A stretch of DNA of 64,000 bases from Cherax quadricarinatus (GCF_038502225.1 NW_027197021.1:1-64000), one strand, 5' to 3'. Positions 10,055 through 22,210 are shown, numbered from the stretch's first letter. Translations and numbers: made by a program. Notes: a model not told the origin generated them from the sequence alone.

Positions 10055-12822
10055 GGAGAGAGTTCCGGGGGTCAACGCCCCCGCGGCCCGGTCTGTGACC
10101 AGGCCTCCTGGTGGATCAGAGCCTGATCAACGAGGCTGTTGCTGCTGGCTGCACGCAAACCAACGTACGAGCCACAGCCGGGCTGATCAGGAACTGACTT
10201 TAGGTGCTTGTCCAGTGCCAGCTTGAAGACTGCCAGGGGTCTGTTGGTAATCCCCCTTATGTGTGCTGGGAGGCAGTTGAACAGTCTCGGGCCCCTGACA
10301 CTTATTGTATGGTCTCTTAACGTGCTAGTGACACCCCTGCTTTTCATTGGGGGGATGGTGCATCGTCTGCCAAATCTTTTGCTTTCGTAGTGAGTGATTT
10401 TCGTGTGCAAGTTCGGTACTAGTCCCTCTAGGATTTTCCAGGTGTATATAATCATGTATCTCTCCCTCCTGCGTTCCAGGGAATACAGGTTTAGGAACCT
10501 CAAGCGCTCCCAGTAATTGAGGTGTTTTATCTCCGTTATGCGCGCCGTGAAAGTTCTCTGTACATTTTCTAGGTCGGCAATTTCACCTGCCTTGAAAGGT
10601 GCTGTTAGTGTGCAGCAATATTCCAGCCTAGATAGAACAAGTGACCTGAAGAGTGTCATCATGGGCTTGGCCTCCCTAGTTTTGAAGGTTCTCATTATCC
10701 ATCCTGTCATTTTTCTAGCAGATGCGATTGATACATGTTATGGTCCTTGAAGGTGAGATCCTCCGACATGATCACTCCCAGGTCTTTGACGTTGGTGTTT
10801 CGCTCTATTTTGTGGCCAGAATTTGTTTTGTACTCTGATGAAGATTTAATTTCCTCATGTTTACCATATCTGAGTAATTGAAATTTCTCATCGTTGAACT
10901 TCATATTGTTTTCTGCAGCCCACTGAAAGATTTGGTTGATGTCCGCCTGGAGCCTTGCAGTGTCTGCAATGGAAGACACTGTCATGCAGATTCGGGTGTC
11001 ATCTGCAAAGGAAGACACGGTGCTGTGGCTGACATCCTTGTCTATGTCGGATATGAGGATGAGGAACAAGATGGGAGCGAGTACTGTGCCTTGTGGAACA
11101 GAGCTTTTCACCGTAGCTGCCTCGGACTTTACTCTGTTGACGACTACTCTCTGTGTTCTGTTAGTGAGGAAATTATAGATCCATCGACCGACTTTTCCTG
11201 TTATTCCTTTAGCACGCATTTTGTGCGCTATTACGCCATGGTCACACTTGTCGAAGGCTTTTGCAAAGTCTGTATATATTACATCTGCATTCTTTTTGTC
11301 TTCTAGTGCATTTAGGACCTTGTCGTAGTGATCCAATAGTTGAGACAGACAGGAGCGACCTGTTCTAAACCCATGTTGCCCTGGGTTGTGTAACTGATGG
11401 GTTTCTAGATGGGTGGTGATCTTGCTTCTTAGGACCCTTTCAAAGATTTTTATGATATGGGATGTTAGTGCTATTGGTCTGTAGTTCTTTGCTGTTGCTT
11501 TACAGCCCCCTTTGTGGAGTGGGGCTATGTCTGTTGTTTTTAGTAACTGTGGGACGACCCCCGTGTCCATGCTCCCTCTCCACAGGATGGAAAAGGCTCG
11601 TGATAGGGGCTTCTTGCAGTTCTTGATGAACACAGAGTTCCATGAGTCTGGCCCTGGGGCAGAGTGCATGGGCATGTCATTTATCGCCTGTTCGAAGTCA
11701 TTTGGCGTCAGGATAACATCGGATAGGCTTGTGTTAATCAAATTTTGTGGCTCATAAAAAATTCATTTTGATCTTCGACTCTGTCTGGTTAGCGGCTTGC
11801 TAAAAACTGAGTCATATTGGGACTTGAGTAGCTCACTCATTTCCTTGCTGTCATCTGTGTAGGACCCATCTTGTTTAAGTAGGGGCCCAATACTGGACGT
11901 TGTTCTCGATTTTGATTTGGCATAGGAGAAGAAATACTTTGGGTTTCTTTCGATTTCATTTATGGCTTTTAGTTCTTCCCGCGATTCCTGACTCCTAAAG
12001 GATTCTTTTAGCTTAAGTTCGATGCTTGCTATTTCTCTGACCAGTGTCTCCCTACGCATTTCAGATATATTGACCTCTTTTAGCCGCTCTGTTATTCTTT
12101 TCCGTCGCCTGTAAAGGGAGCGCCTGTCTCTTTCTATTTTACATCTACTCCTCCTTTTTCTTAGAGGAATAAGCCTTGTGCATACATCGAGTGCCACCGA
12201 GTTAATCTGTTCTAGGCATAAGTTGGGGTCTGTGTTGCTTAGTATATCTTCCCAGCTTATATCGGTTAGGACTTGGTTTACTTGGTCCCACTTTATGTTT
12301 TTGTTATTGAAGTTGAATTTGGTGAATGCTCCCTCGTGACTAGTCTCATTATGTCGGTCTGGGGCTCCACGCATACATGTCTGAACCTCAATTATGTTGT
12401 GATCTGAGTATATTGTTTTTGATATGGTGACATTTCTTATGAGATCATCATTGTTAGTGAAGATGAGGTCTAGTGTATTCTCCAGTCTAGTAGGCTCTAT
12501 TATTTGCTGGTTTAAATTGAATTTTGTGCAGAGATTTAAAAGCTCGTGTGAGTGTGTGTTTTCATCAGAGCTGCCTCCTGGTGTTATTACTGCAACAATA
12601 TTATTTGCTATATTCCTCCATTTTAGGTGCCTTAAGTTGAAATCCCCCAGGAGCAAGATGTTGGGTGCAGGAGCTGGAAGATTTTCCAGACAGTGGTCAA
12701 TTTTTAACAGCTGTTCCTGGAATTGCTGGGATGTTGCATCCGGAGGCTTGTAGACTACCACAATGACTAGGTTTTGGTTCTCGACCTTTACTGCTAAAAC
12801 TTCCACTACATCATTTGAGGCA
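10055..12822 (-). mobile_element. 5'-truncated LINE (CR1/Jockey-like), endonuclease and RT remnants
   Basis: Minus strand. 12806-11763 encodes part of an apurinic endonuclease (VVVYKPPDATS, LLLGDFNLRHLKWR, LDLIFTNND, YSDHNIIEVQ), then a linker. 11741-10707 encodes reverse transcriptase: GPDSWNSVF, YRPIALTSHIIK, QHGFRTGRSCLSQL, FAKAFDKCDHGVI, SSVPQGTVLAPILFLI and catalytic SSFADDTRI (FADD). 10710-10072 is the C-terminal region (LERRRERYMIIYTWKILEG). A TGA at 11763-11765 with likely compensating indels beside a T-run, and a frameshift near 10710-10735, break the frame. The N-terminal part is missing. The 3' end (rc of 10055-10200) recurs as fragments at about 12826, 63000 and 63470. It is inserted in the minisatellite seen on both sides. 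Confidence 0.9.
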
Positions 12823-12825
12823 TTA

Positions 12826-12862
12826 ACCAGGCCTCCTGGTGGATCAGAGCCTGATCAACCAG
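12826..12862 (-). mobile_element. Fragment of the same LINE's 3' end
   Basis: The plus strand reads accaggcctcctggtggatc, agagcctgatcaaccagg, matching 10099-10130. It abuts the truncated 5' end of the main copy and the start of the minisatellite. Confidence 0.75.
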
Positions 12863-12879
12863 GTAATGAGGGATTTTTT

Positions 12880-14275
12880 TAGCCATGTGTTGTGGGGGTA
12901 ATGAAGGGTTCTGAACCCTGTTGTGGAGGGTACTAAGGGGTTCTGAAGCCTTGTGGAGGATGATGAGGGGATTCTGGAACTGTCTTATGGAGGGTAATGA
13001 GGGGTTCAGAAGCCTTGTGTTGTGGAAGGTAATGAGGGGTTCTGAAGTCGTGTTGTGGAAGGTAATGAGGGGTTCTGAAGTCTTGTGTTGTGGAAGGTAA
13101 TGAGGGGTACTGAAGTCGTGTTGTGGAGGGTAATGAGGGGTACTGAAGTCGTGTTGTGGAAGGTAATGAGGGGTTCTGAAGTCTTGTGTTGTGGAAGGTA
13201 ATGGGTACTGAAGTGTTGTGAAGGGTATTGAGGGGTACTCAAGTCGTGTTGTGGAAGGTAATGAGGGGTTCTGAAGTCTTGTGTTGTGGAAGGTAATGAG
13301 GGGTACTGAAGTCGTGTTGTGGAAGGTAATGAGGGGTTCTGAAGTCTTGTGTTGTGGAAGGTAATGAGGGGTACTGAAGTGTTGTGGAGGGTAATGAGGG
13401 GTTCTGAAGTCTTGTGTTGTGGAGGGTAATGAGGGGTACTGAAGTCGTGTTGTGGAAGGTAATGAGGGGTACTGAAGTCGTGTTGTGGAGGGTAATGAGG
13501 GGTACTGAAGTCGTGTTGTGGAGGGTAATGAGGGGTACTGAAGTCGTGTTGGGGAAGGTAATGAGGGGTACTGAAGTGTTGTGGAAGGTAATGAGGGGTA
13601 CTGAAGTGTTGTGGAGGGTAATGAGGGGTACTGAAGTCGTGTTGTGGAAGGTAATGAGGGGTACTGAAGTGTTGTGGAAGGTAATGAGGGGTTCTGAAGT
13701 CTTGTGGAGGGTAATGAGGGGTACTGAAGTCGTGTTGTGGAAGGTAATGAGAGGTACTGAAGTCGTGTTGTGGAAGGTAATGAGGGGTTCTGAAGTCTTG
13801 TGTTGTGGAGGGTAATGAGGGGTACTGAAGTAGTGTTGTGGAAGGTAATGAGAGGTTCTGAAGTCTTGTGTTGTGGAGGGTAATGAGGGGTTCTGAAGTC
13901 TTGTGTTGTGGAGGGTAATGAGGGGTACAGAAGTCGTGTTGTGGAAGGTAATGAGGGGTTCTGAAGTCTTGTGTTGTGGAGAGCAGAGAGGGGTTCTGAA
14001 GTCATGTGGAGGGTAATGAGGGGTTCTGATGTTATGTGGAAGGTAATGAGGGGTTTTGAAGTTTTGTGTTGTGGTGGTTAATGAGGTGTTCTGAAGTAAT
14101 GTGTTGTGGAAGGTAATGAGGGGGCTCAGAAGTTTCATGCTGTGGAGGGTAATGAAGGGTTCTGAAGTCATGTGTTGTGGAAGGTAAAGGGTTCTGAAGT
14201 CATGTGTTGTGAAAGGTAATGAGTGGTTCTGAAATCTTGTGTTGTGGAGGGTAATGAGGGGTTTTGAAGCCATGT
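12880..14275 (+). repeat. 27-33-bp minisatellite, about 44 copies
   Basis: Units start GTAATGAGGGGTTCTGAAGT, or TACTGAAGT in place of TTCTGAAGT, followed by a CGTGTTGTGGAAG, CTTGTGTTGTGGAAG or GTTGTGGAGG segment. Length varies through that last segment. The long ORFs of both strands (up to 399 aa) are repeat-derived. Units become irregular towards 14275. Confidence 0.95.
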
Positions 14276-14640
14276 GTAAGGATTTTTTGAAGCTGTGTAT
14301 GGTAAAAGGATTAAGGTGACCATTAATAGGTGTCTCATTAATAGATGATTGATCCCATTAACTAGTTAACAGGTGTTGGGGCCAGTAAATAGATGCTCCA
14401 ATCCGTGAAAATGCTGGTACCATATTAACAAGTGCTGAGATCTGTAAATAGGGGCCAGGACCTGTGAACAGGTGGATGGAACTGGCACATCTGCATGTGA
14501 ATCAGCAAATCGTCTGGGATTGGTTGCTGGTTTGGATTTTTTCAGTTCAGGTGACTTAGATCTTAAATCTCCTTTGAGCTTTGCCATGTTTTGAAAAGTG
14601 CACAATAGGGCAGTTAAAGTCAGAATTGTATATAAAAGAT
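14276..14640. other. Decayed tandem repeat tail, no gene seen
   Basis: Loose recurrences such as 'aacaggtgttggggccag', 'aaatagatgctcc', 'aacaagtgctgagatctg' and 'aaataggggccaggacctg' suggest an old array with a period near 30 bp. Nothing codes convincingly. Confidence 0.4.
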
Positions 14641-14818
14641 GAATGTTATCATGAAATTATATTATGGGTTAATTAAAAAAAGTCAGTTTCAAAAAATCGA
14701 GTTTCAACTCGACCCTTGATCGATATTTTAACATACAAAAAATATGTGGACCCCACCAGTATCAATTATATCTTATGCAAATGCTTATATTAGGAGATAT
14801 TAGCTAATACATTTTATT

Positions 14819-14952
14819 TTGGCTAGGAAGCACAATAACCAACCATTGGTTGGTTATTGTTGGTTATTATTGTGCTAGGAAGTACAATAACCAACCATTG
14901 GTTGGTTATTATTGGTTATTATTGTGCTAGGAAGCACAATAACCAACCAATG
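14819..14952. repeat. Nested short palindromes, AACCAACCATTGGTTGGTT type
   Basis: GCTAGGAAGYACAATAACCA is repeated at about 14822, 14874 and 14926. Each of the first two repeats is followed by ATTGGTTGGTTATT and GGTTATTATTGTGCTAG, so every unit folds back on itself. This is a tandemly duplicated hairpin of about 52 bp. Confidence 0.8.
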
Positions 14953-15585
14953 ACACGGCTGACCAATCATTCATTAGTCATCTTATGCCAGGTCATTCAC
15001 AGGCAACAAATAAACCCACTATTTCAACGTTTACCGATGGCATAATAATTTTTCTCGTAATTCATGTATATTTATTGTTTATGACAATTCGACATAATTT
15101 TGCACACTGCAGTGTGAGTACCACTGAGCAATAATTATTAGGTTAGGTTACATTTACTGGTATACGAACTTAATATAACGTAGCCAGGCCAAACTAATAT
15201 AATCAAGTCTAACCAAAATCATTCAAATGCTAATTCTAATACATTCTACCTGACAATATTAACCGTTGGATGGCCCTTCAAGTGTTACTTTCTAGTCAAA
15301 ATAGAGGTATTATTTTTGCTAATACCTTGTACAATATGTATTTGCACAAAAATAACTGTTGATGCCGGGGTCCACAGGGGTTATTTGTATGTCCAAACAT
15401 AGAGAAAGGGGCTTAGTTCACTCAAGGACCTAAACTCAACATTGAACAAAATTTAATACGTAGATGTCTTAGTAAATAAGAAAAATAATAGTTATCTGAA
15501 AGAAATTATCCCAGGCAGTCGTTGCTAGAAATGTTATTTTTTATAGTGATTGATAGGATTATTATTATATTACTATTACTTTTTG
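14953..15585. other. AT-rich unique sequence, no feature seen
   Basis: No long ORF, tandem array or recognised element. A short TTAGGTTAGGTTA near 15139 is too small to be a telomere tract. Confidence 0.5.
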
Positions 15586-15589
15586 ATGA

Positions 15590-15735
15590 TTATAATTATG
15601 GGGGAGCGCTAAACCCGTAGGAATTATGCAGCGCCTGAAGGGGGCGATCGAAGGTATTCAGGCTCAATTCAGGCAACTGGAGCACAGATTTAATTCCTTG
15701 ATCAAGATCCCCTCACCAGTGTCAAGGAACCTCTC
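15590..15735 (+). mobile_element. Dispersed short repeat, type V
   Basis: It begins GGGGGAGCGCTAAACCC, then AATTATGCAGCGCC, 'ggtattcaggctcaattcag', 'aactggagcacag' and 'gatcaagatcccctcacc'. The inverted copy at 16445-16535/19811-19870 has the same order. No ORF; probably a SINE or MITE-class element. Confidence 0.65.
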
Positions 15736-15739
15736 TTGA

Positions 15740-16440
15740 GGGGTAAATGATTGGAACATGTGATTGCATGGCTAAAAGTTTCTGCAGTCCTGTTCCTTCC
15801 ATTGCAACCTATATTTTACATCAGTGAAACTTCGATTTGTTAAGTTGCTCACAGTGCTGGAAATTCTTTCAACAGTTGCATTAGGTATAGGGAGTGTCTG
15901 CATAGTTCATGCAACCAAGGACTCATGGCAGAATCATCTGTTTCCTGTTGCATCTGTCCTTGTGCACCTTAAGCCAGAAAGATTCATAATCATAATGATG
16001 TTGGTGTTGTTAAGGGCGACCAAAGCTTACGCTTATTGAGCCTTGCTTCCCTGGAGTTAGGGAAGAGCATGTTACCCAGACCTGGGCAGAAATTAAAAAA
16101 AAAAAGCTTTCCCAGGAAAGAGAAACGGGAACAGTAAGTACCCAGTTAGGTCAGATGGATTACCTTGGGTATAGTCCGGCATAACCAGACATCTATCCAC
16201 CTCAACACGAGGCTTTCCCGTTTCCTAGAATATATGACGGTCTGACCAGTTGCCCAACAGTGGACAGTGTATGGTGAGGACAAACGTCCCAGGGAAAGAA
16301 AATGAGGAAAATTCGACACTGGTGCTCAAGGCAGGGGATAAAGGGAGACGTCCGCACTCCAATGCTGGTACAGAGGTCCATAAAAATAATGGAGCACTGC
16401 AGTAACCCTACTGGCCCATGCTAGGTATCTGCTTGTGTCC
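15740..16440. other. Unclassified sequence with a LINE-tail fragment at its right edge
   Basis: Nothing recognisable in most of it; a 71-codon ORF at 15824 has no known features. At about 16394-16425, 'gcactgcagtaaccctactg' and 'gcccatgctagg' is the reversed 3' end of the LINE family seen at 19640-19696. Confidence 0.45.
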
Positions 16441-17979
16441 TCTTGTTAGGCTTGTCCACTCTAGGTGAGGGGCTCTTGATCTAGGGAATTGGATCTGTGC
16501 TCCAGTTCTCTGAATTGAGCCTGAATACCTCCCATAAATAACAAAAAGGCACAATACCGTGACTGGAACGATACACAAATAACCCGCACATAAAAGAGAG
16601 AAGCTTACGACGACGTTTCGGTCCGACTTGGACCATTGACAAAGTCACACTAACAGAGGTGGAGCAGGACGGCTATATATAGGCAGGAAGAGGTGGAGGT
16701 AGTAGTAGTAGTAGTAGTAGTACAAGAATTGTATATAATATCGACAGGATGAAATGACACATGCACAACACCCGGGCATCCCCACCGTAGACGTTTCGCC
16801 ATCCAGCCAGCCACTGGATGGCGAAACGTCCACAATAAAGACAACCAGACGCCGCACATGTGTCTTAATTTCATCAGTAGTTGTAGTAGAAGAAGAAGAG
16901 GTAGTAGTAGTGGTAGTGGTAGAAGTGGGAAATAAGGAAGACGAGCAAGTCAAATACAAAGGAAGGGGGGCACTGCAAGAGAGCTAGAAACCCACAGAGG
17001 GAGAGCAAGCGCACCGAGGTGCGTGAAAGGGGAAGTGGTGAAATAAAATAAAGAAGGAACAGAAACACGAGACAGGAGAGAGAAAGACAACCCAGAGGAG
17101 AAAAGGAGAGAGGAAAGGGGAAGAGGAAGAAGAAAAAGAAGAAGAAGAAGAAAAAATGAGGATTCAGGTTAAGTCACGGGTGTTCTGAAGTTTGGAGCAT
17201 TTTACAATGTAGTGGGAGAGGAAGGCATCTACAGAGACGAAGCCAGGGCTAAGGTTCATACAAGGAAAGTAGGGAGCACAAAAATAGTGTTTGGCTTGCC
17301 GACACTAACAATGCTCTTTTCTGTCACGTCAGAGATCATAGCCATCCTATTGACTGGTCTTCTGCTAAAACTGTCTTCCCTACTTCCAACTCGAACAGTC
17401 GCCGTTTAGTTGAATCCTCTCTTATACACAACTTTCCTTGTATGAACCTTAGCCCTGGCTTCGTCTCTGTAGATGCCTTCCTCTCCCACTACATTGTAAA
17501 ATGCTCCAAACTTCAGAACACCCGTGACTTAACCTGAATCCTCATTTCTTCTTCTTCTTCTTTTTCTTCTTCCTCTTCCCCTTTCCTCTCTCCTTTTCTC
17601 CTCTGGGTTGTCTTTCTCTCTCCTGTCTCGTGTTTCTGTTCCTTCTTCATTTATTTTATTTCACCACTTCCCCTTTCACGCACCTCGGTGCGCTTTCTCT
17701 CCCTCTGTGGGTTTCTAGCTCTCTTGCAGTGCTCCCCTTCCTTTGTATTTGACTGGCTCGTCTTCCTTATTTCCCACTTCTACCACTACCACTACTACTA
17801 CCTCTTCTTCTTCTACTACAACTACTGATGAAATTAAGACACATGTGCGGCGTCTGGTTGTCTTTGTTGTGGACGTTTCGCCATCCAGTGGCTGGCTGGA
17901 TGGCGAAACGTCTACGGTGGGGATGCCCGGGTGTTGTGCATGTGTCATTTCATCCTGTCGGTATTATATACAATTCTTG

Positions 17980-18023
<44 letters not shown>

Positions 18024-18053
18024 TTACCTCCACCTCTTCCTGCCTATATATAG

Positions 18054-19696
18054 GAGGTAAAGTTCTAGCATGGATTGAGGCATGGCTTACCAATAGAAAG
18101 CAGAGAGTTACCATTAATGGAGTGAAATCTGAATGGGGATTAGTCACTAGTGGCGTTCCACAAGGATCAGTTTTAGGCCCTCTCTTGTTCATAATTTACA
18201 TTAATGACCTTGATGAAGGGATTACTAGTGACATGAGTAAGTTTGCTGATGATACAAAGATAGGCCGTATAATTCACTCTGAGGAGGATATCAATGAACT
18301 CCAGGACGATTTGAACAAATTAATGTCTTGGTCTGAGAAATGGCAGATGAAGTTTAATGTGGATAAGTGTAAGGTACTTGCCCTTGGTAATGAAAATAAC
18401 CCTCGAAGCTATAATCTAGGTGAAGTAGAGCTTGGTCATACAGAATGTGAAAAAGACTTGGGAGTCATGGTAAGCAGAAATCTAAAGCCAAGACAGCAGT
18501 GCTTCAGTGTGCGCAACAAGGCCAACAGATTACTTGGATTTATCTCAAGAAGTATAAGTAACAGAAGTCCAAAAGTTATTTTACAGCTCTATACATTGTA
18601 ATAAAGTTGGTAGAATTACCGACAATATGTAAAGTAAAAGGACACAAGTGCAACTAATGTGACATTTATTGTGGCAACGTTTCGCTCTCCAGGAGCTTTA
18701 TCAAGCCATTACAAACAATACATGGACACAGAGGGTATATAAAGGCTCAGAGTGAGGTGAATACTAGTGAGGTACCATTCCGATGTTCACTAGTGGTAGT
18801 AGTAGTAGTAGTAGTGGTAGTGACAAAAGCAATTAATTCGTACATGAGTAAAAGGATATAAAAGCTATTACTTGGGTAACATCCTTTTACTCATGTACGA
18901 ATTAATTGCTTTTGTCACTACCACTACTACTACTACTACTACCACTAGTGAACATCGGAATGGTACCTCACTAGTATTCACCTCACTCTGAGCCTTTATA
19001 TACCCTCTGTGTCCATGTATTGTTTGTAATGGCTTGATAAAGCTCCTGGAGAGCGAAACGTTGCCACAATAAATGTCACATTAGTTGCACTTGTGTCCTT
19101 TTACTTTACAGCTCTATACATCACTAGTGAGGCCTCATTTAGATTATGCTGCTCAGTTTTGGTCCCCTTACTACAGGATGGACATAGACTCATTAGAGAA
19201 CATACAGAGAAGAATGACTAAAATGATTTACTGTGTAAGGAACCTCCCGTATGAAGATAGACTTAAAGCCTTAAATCTCCACTCTCTGGAGAGGCGTAGA
19301 ATGAGGGGAGATATCATTGAAGTGTAAGTGGATGACGGGCATAAACAAGGGAGACATTAATAAAGTACTGAGGGTGTCGAACCAGGTAAGAACCAGGAAT
19401 AATGGATTTAAGTTGGATAAATTTAGATTTAGAAAGGACATAGGTAAGTACTGGTTTTCTAACAGAGTTGTAGATGCGTGGAACAGTCTTCCCAGTGGGG
19501 TGATAGAGGCTAGGACCTTGGGTAGCTTTAAGAAGAGACTGGACAAATATATGAGCGGGAGGGGCTGGGTTTGATTGGTGTTGGGGGGTGCGGGAGTTGT
19601 TTCTTGAGTAGCTTTAGGTAGATGTCGTTTTGATAAGGACCTGCCTCGTATGGGCCAGTAGGCCTTCTGCAGTGTTCCTACATTCTTATGTTCTTA
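18054..19696 (+). mobile_element. LINE RT fragment nested in the palindrome's right arm
   Basis: It begins inside RT: AWIEAWLTNRKQRV, GVPQGSVLGPLLFIIYINDL, SKFADDTKIGR (catalytic FADD), DKCKVLALG and EKDLGVMVSRN. The frame is cut at 18597 by element Y1 and resumes at 19122 with SLVRPHLDYAAQFWSPY, LENIQRRMTKMIY and LHSLERRRMRGDII. A frameshift follows near 19320, then VVDAWNSLPSGVIEA and KKRLDKYM. The 3' end has 'cctcgtatgggccagtaggcc', CTGCAGTGTTCC and a TTCTTATG repeat tail. The element is 5'-truncated with no obvious target duplication. Confidence 0.88.
18597..19104 (-). mobile_element. Palindromic element Y1 inserted in the LINE
   Basis: Long near-perfect inverted arms (about 18630-18855 and 18878-19104) surround a short spacer, with a one-sided extension of 33 bp at the left (18597-18629). 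The flanks share TTTACAGCTCTATACAT (18580-18596 and 19105-19121). At least 11 bp of this is a true target duplication; the first six could be shared with the arm end. The core is TTGATAAAGCTC-CTGGA-GAGCGAAACGTTG, then AATAAATGTCACATTAG and GCACTTGTGTCC. TAG-repeat tracts lie inside the arms. Confidence 0.8.
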
Positions 19697-19870
19697 TGTC
19701 CTGCTCCACCTCTGTTAGTGTGACTTTGTCAATGGTCCAAGTCGGACCGAAACGTCGTCGTAAGCTTCTCTCTTTTATGTGCGGGTTATTTGTGTATAAA
19801 TACCTCCCATCCCCCCACATGCGCTGTATAATCCTATGAGGGTTTAGCGCTCCCCCATGATTATAATGTA

Positions 19871-20793
19871 TTACGTCTCCACATATGAACTGAAACTTGC
19901 GCTAGACTTGTGATGGGTTTCTTATGAGATGGATTCTTGAGGATGTGGCATGTTAGGCTTCTCTTGTGCACTAATATTGTCTGACAATTAAAATTTGATG
20001 GATTTCGATCACTGCGCAATCCCAGGAAGGTGTCCTTGTATCTCATATAAAACTTTGTATGCGTATGGCATAAAAATTCTGAAGCCTGTATATGCATACT
20101 TGTGTATGTATGTGACTATTTATGTGCATATATATGTATGTATACATAAAAGAAGTATTCTTTAGTTATAAATGAAAATCAGCATCATAATTTATTTAAT
20201 AATATTGGCAAATCGAGATTTACACAGAACAATAACAGGATAAACCTTTGGTTTATGGAAAACCCACCGGTGCTAAAAGTCAGAAGCTACACAAGCTAAA
20301 TTTATTGGGTACTATCCTGTCTGTAAGATGCTGATATCAGCAGTAAAGATTGAAACCGTTCAAGGGAAGCATACTCAAATACACTTAATATGATTTTCTG
20401 TGAAAAAATGATGATTTTAGACATAGAAACTGACAAATTTCCACCTACATGCGTCGGTTACACTGTTCCTTCGTCTAAATAGGATACAGCCAAGCAGATG
20501 AGACTTTTGAAAGCTATCAGATGTGTTTTAAAGAATCTTGGAATGTCAGTTGTTGCATGAACCTTGACTTTGTTTACACCAGCGTTAAAAATTTGAAGTC
20601 GACAGGACGAGGCTGTCTTATGTTACAATCGAAATAAAAATGGAACTTATGGAAGAAAAATAAAACGGGTACTTGAGGGTTCCCCTTCGTTGATACTAAA
20701 ATTTTTTTTTTTTCATTTGTAGTTACGTAATTATTTCGACCTATGGTATATAAAGCCTAAAGTAATTTAATGCAATTGTTTTTATTTGTATTA
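19871..20793. other. Unique AT-rich sequence, no gene seen
   Basis: No ORF longer than about 80 codons with plausible composition, no tandem array and no recognised element. Confidence 0.5.
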
Positions 20794-20834
20794 TTAGAGT
20801 ATCATTAACCTTGAGCTGGTTAATGATACTCTAA
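20794..20834. repeat. Perfect 17-bp hairpin
   Basis: TTAGAGTATCATTAACC (20794-20810) is the exact reverse complement of 20818-20834, with a 7-bp loop. Confidence 0.85.
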
Positions 20835-20877
20835 ATTATCTATAAAACATTATATAACGTGCAAAATTAAATCTAAC

Positions 20878-20965
20878 CATACCACGGGCGGGGATAGAAC
20901 CCGCGATCAGTCTCAAAACTCCAGACCGTCGTGTTAGCCACTGGACCAGCTTGCCACAATAAGAT
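20878..20965 (-). mobile_element. tRNA-like SINE segment
   Basis: The minus strand has GCTGGTCCAGTGGCTAACA (A-box-like), a GTCT/AGAC anticodon-type stem and CGGGTTCTATCCCCG (a B-box variant inside a GCGGG/CCCGC-type stem). The anticodon loop is too long for a real tRNA. The sequences around it (20966-21110) belong to a longer dispersed repeat whose limits I cannot place. Confidence 0.55.
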
Positions 20966-21110
20966 TCGTCTAACTAGGTATATTTCTACACCATAGGAAG
21001 GTTAGCATAGGCACCACTGTGACCACACATGCAAGTTTTTACAGACGAATCTCCAACTAGCGTGACCGTGACGAACTCTAGCTCAGGTCCCCTTAAAGCC
21101 GTTAACATGA

Positions 21111-21856
21111 CTCATGAGTCAAGTTAAATTTTACTAAATGATAAATGTAATATGGCCATTAATATTTTGAATAAGTGCTGCACAATCAAACTGTGTTTTC
21201 ATTTTTTTAATTAATATATATCTCGGCTAAGGTTATAATTATAATCTTAATTTTTAAAGGAGTGGAGGGGTAAGCCAGTGGAAGGCCTCGGTCAGATGAC
21301 CCAAAATTCCAGCTGCTGGTCATCATGTGACTTAAGACCCGCGTCAGGAAACACTTGTCCTGTTTCCTGACGAATATTACTTAACTTAACCTAACCTAAG
21401 GATTTATATGAAAACATTTTCTGTTACTCGACTCCTAGGCTATTCAACATCTACAAGTTAGGGATCTTCCCAGTGAATGCGAGCGGTTGACTTAATAAAG
21501 TAAGACAAGTCTGCCTCATTGGAAATGATTTCGCACTTCAGCAGTCAGCAGCCTTGTCAGCGTCAGAAGACAGCATTAGTAGTTTTAACAAGATCTGAAC
21601 ACCGGAGGAAAGTACTAAAGGGATAGGCAGAAAGGACTTTAAACTGTTTTTAGGTGAGACCCCCGTTTAAAAAACTATCTTCCCGCAACTTTGGTTTCAA
21701 CCCTCAAATGGGAGGATTCCCCCAAAATCTGGCAACCCTGTTAATTGGGTTTCATGCTTATCAACTACAGGAAGATCATTAAGGCTGTATATAATCTGTT
21801 CACTACAAATTAAGAACACTTCAATCCATTTAAAATGGATTAGTCTGTATATTTGA
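21111..21856. other. Unique sequence, no gene seen
   Basis: Nothing recognised apart from a short TTAACCTAACCTAAG near 21385 and the palindrome AATCCAT-TTAAA-ATGGATT near 21823. Confidence 0.45.
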
Positions 21857-21990
21857 ATAAGAACACCTGGTGGCATGAACTAGGCATAGGATATACACAC
21901 CGAGATGCTTGTCTCAGTGTACATATACACAGAGAAACACCTCACGGTATATATATCCTGTGCCTAGTGGATGCCACAAGATGTTCTTAT
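21857..21990. mobile_element. Small inverted-repeat element (MITE-like), about 134 bp
   Basis: The left end ATAAGAACA, TGGCATGAACTAGGCA, AGGATATA is matched in inverted order by TATATCCT, TGCCTAGTGGATGCCA, TGTTCTTAT at the right. Arms are about 42 bp with several mismatches. No coding content; the class is inferred from structure only. Confidence 0.55.
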
Positions 21991-22098
21991 AAACACCGGA
22001 AACCAGCAGTGGAAAATGCCATGATTGTTGCTCATTATTGAGGCTTTTCCCCTAGTTACAAAATATACCAGATAAGATACTCGACTCTTTATATGTTA

Positions 22099-22113
22099 CA
22101 CGCACACACACAC

Positions 22114-22178
<65 letters not shown>

Positions 22179-22210
22179 CACACCCACACACACCCACACC
22201 CACACCCACT

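Larger units (their letters stand above)
16536..19798 (-). mobile_element. Large palindromic element (types W and Z) with 700-bp arms, 12-bp target duplication, LINE nested in one arm
   Basis: The left arm is 16571-17270. The right arm runs from 17431 to about 18053 and resumes at 19697-19797 after a nested LINE. The spacer is 17271-17430. A one-sided extension of 35 bp (16536-16570) flanks the left arm. AATACCTCCCAT occurs at 16524-16535 and 19799-19810, and the host repeat (type V) reads continuously across when the insert is removed. The arms include stem GGTCC/GGACC followed by CGAAACGTCGTC (type W, outer) and GCCATCCAG/CTGGATGGC followed by GAAACGT (type Z, inner), plus GAA/TAG-rich tracts. 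The architecture matches Penelope-like elements with inverted terminal repeats. It encodes no RT. Confidence 0.75.

Noticed and set aside
15139..15155. Interstitial telomere (TTAGG)n
   Set aside because: Only two to three units here, near 8111 and near 21385; too short to mean more than chance.
20878..20965. tRNA gene on the minus strand
   Set aside because: The anticodon loop is oversized and the sequence is embedded in a longer dispersed repeat.
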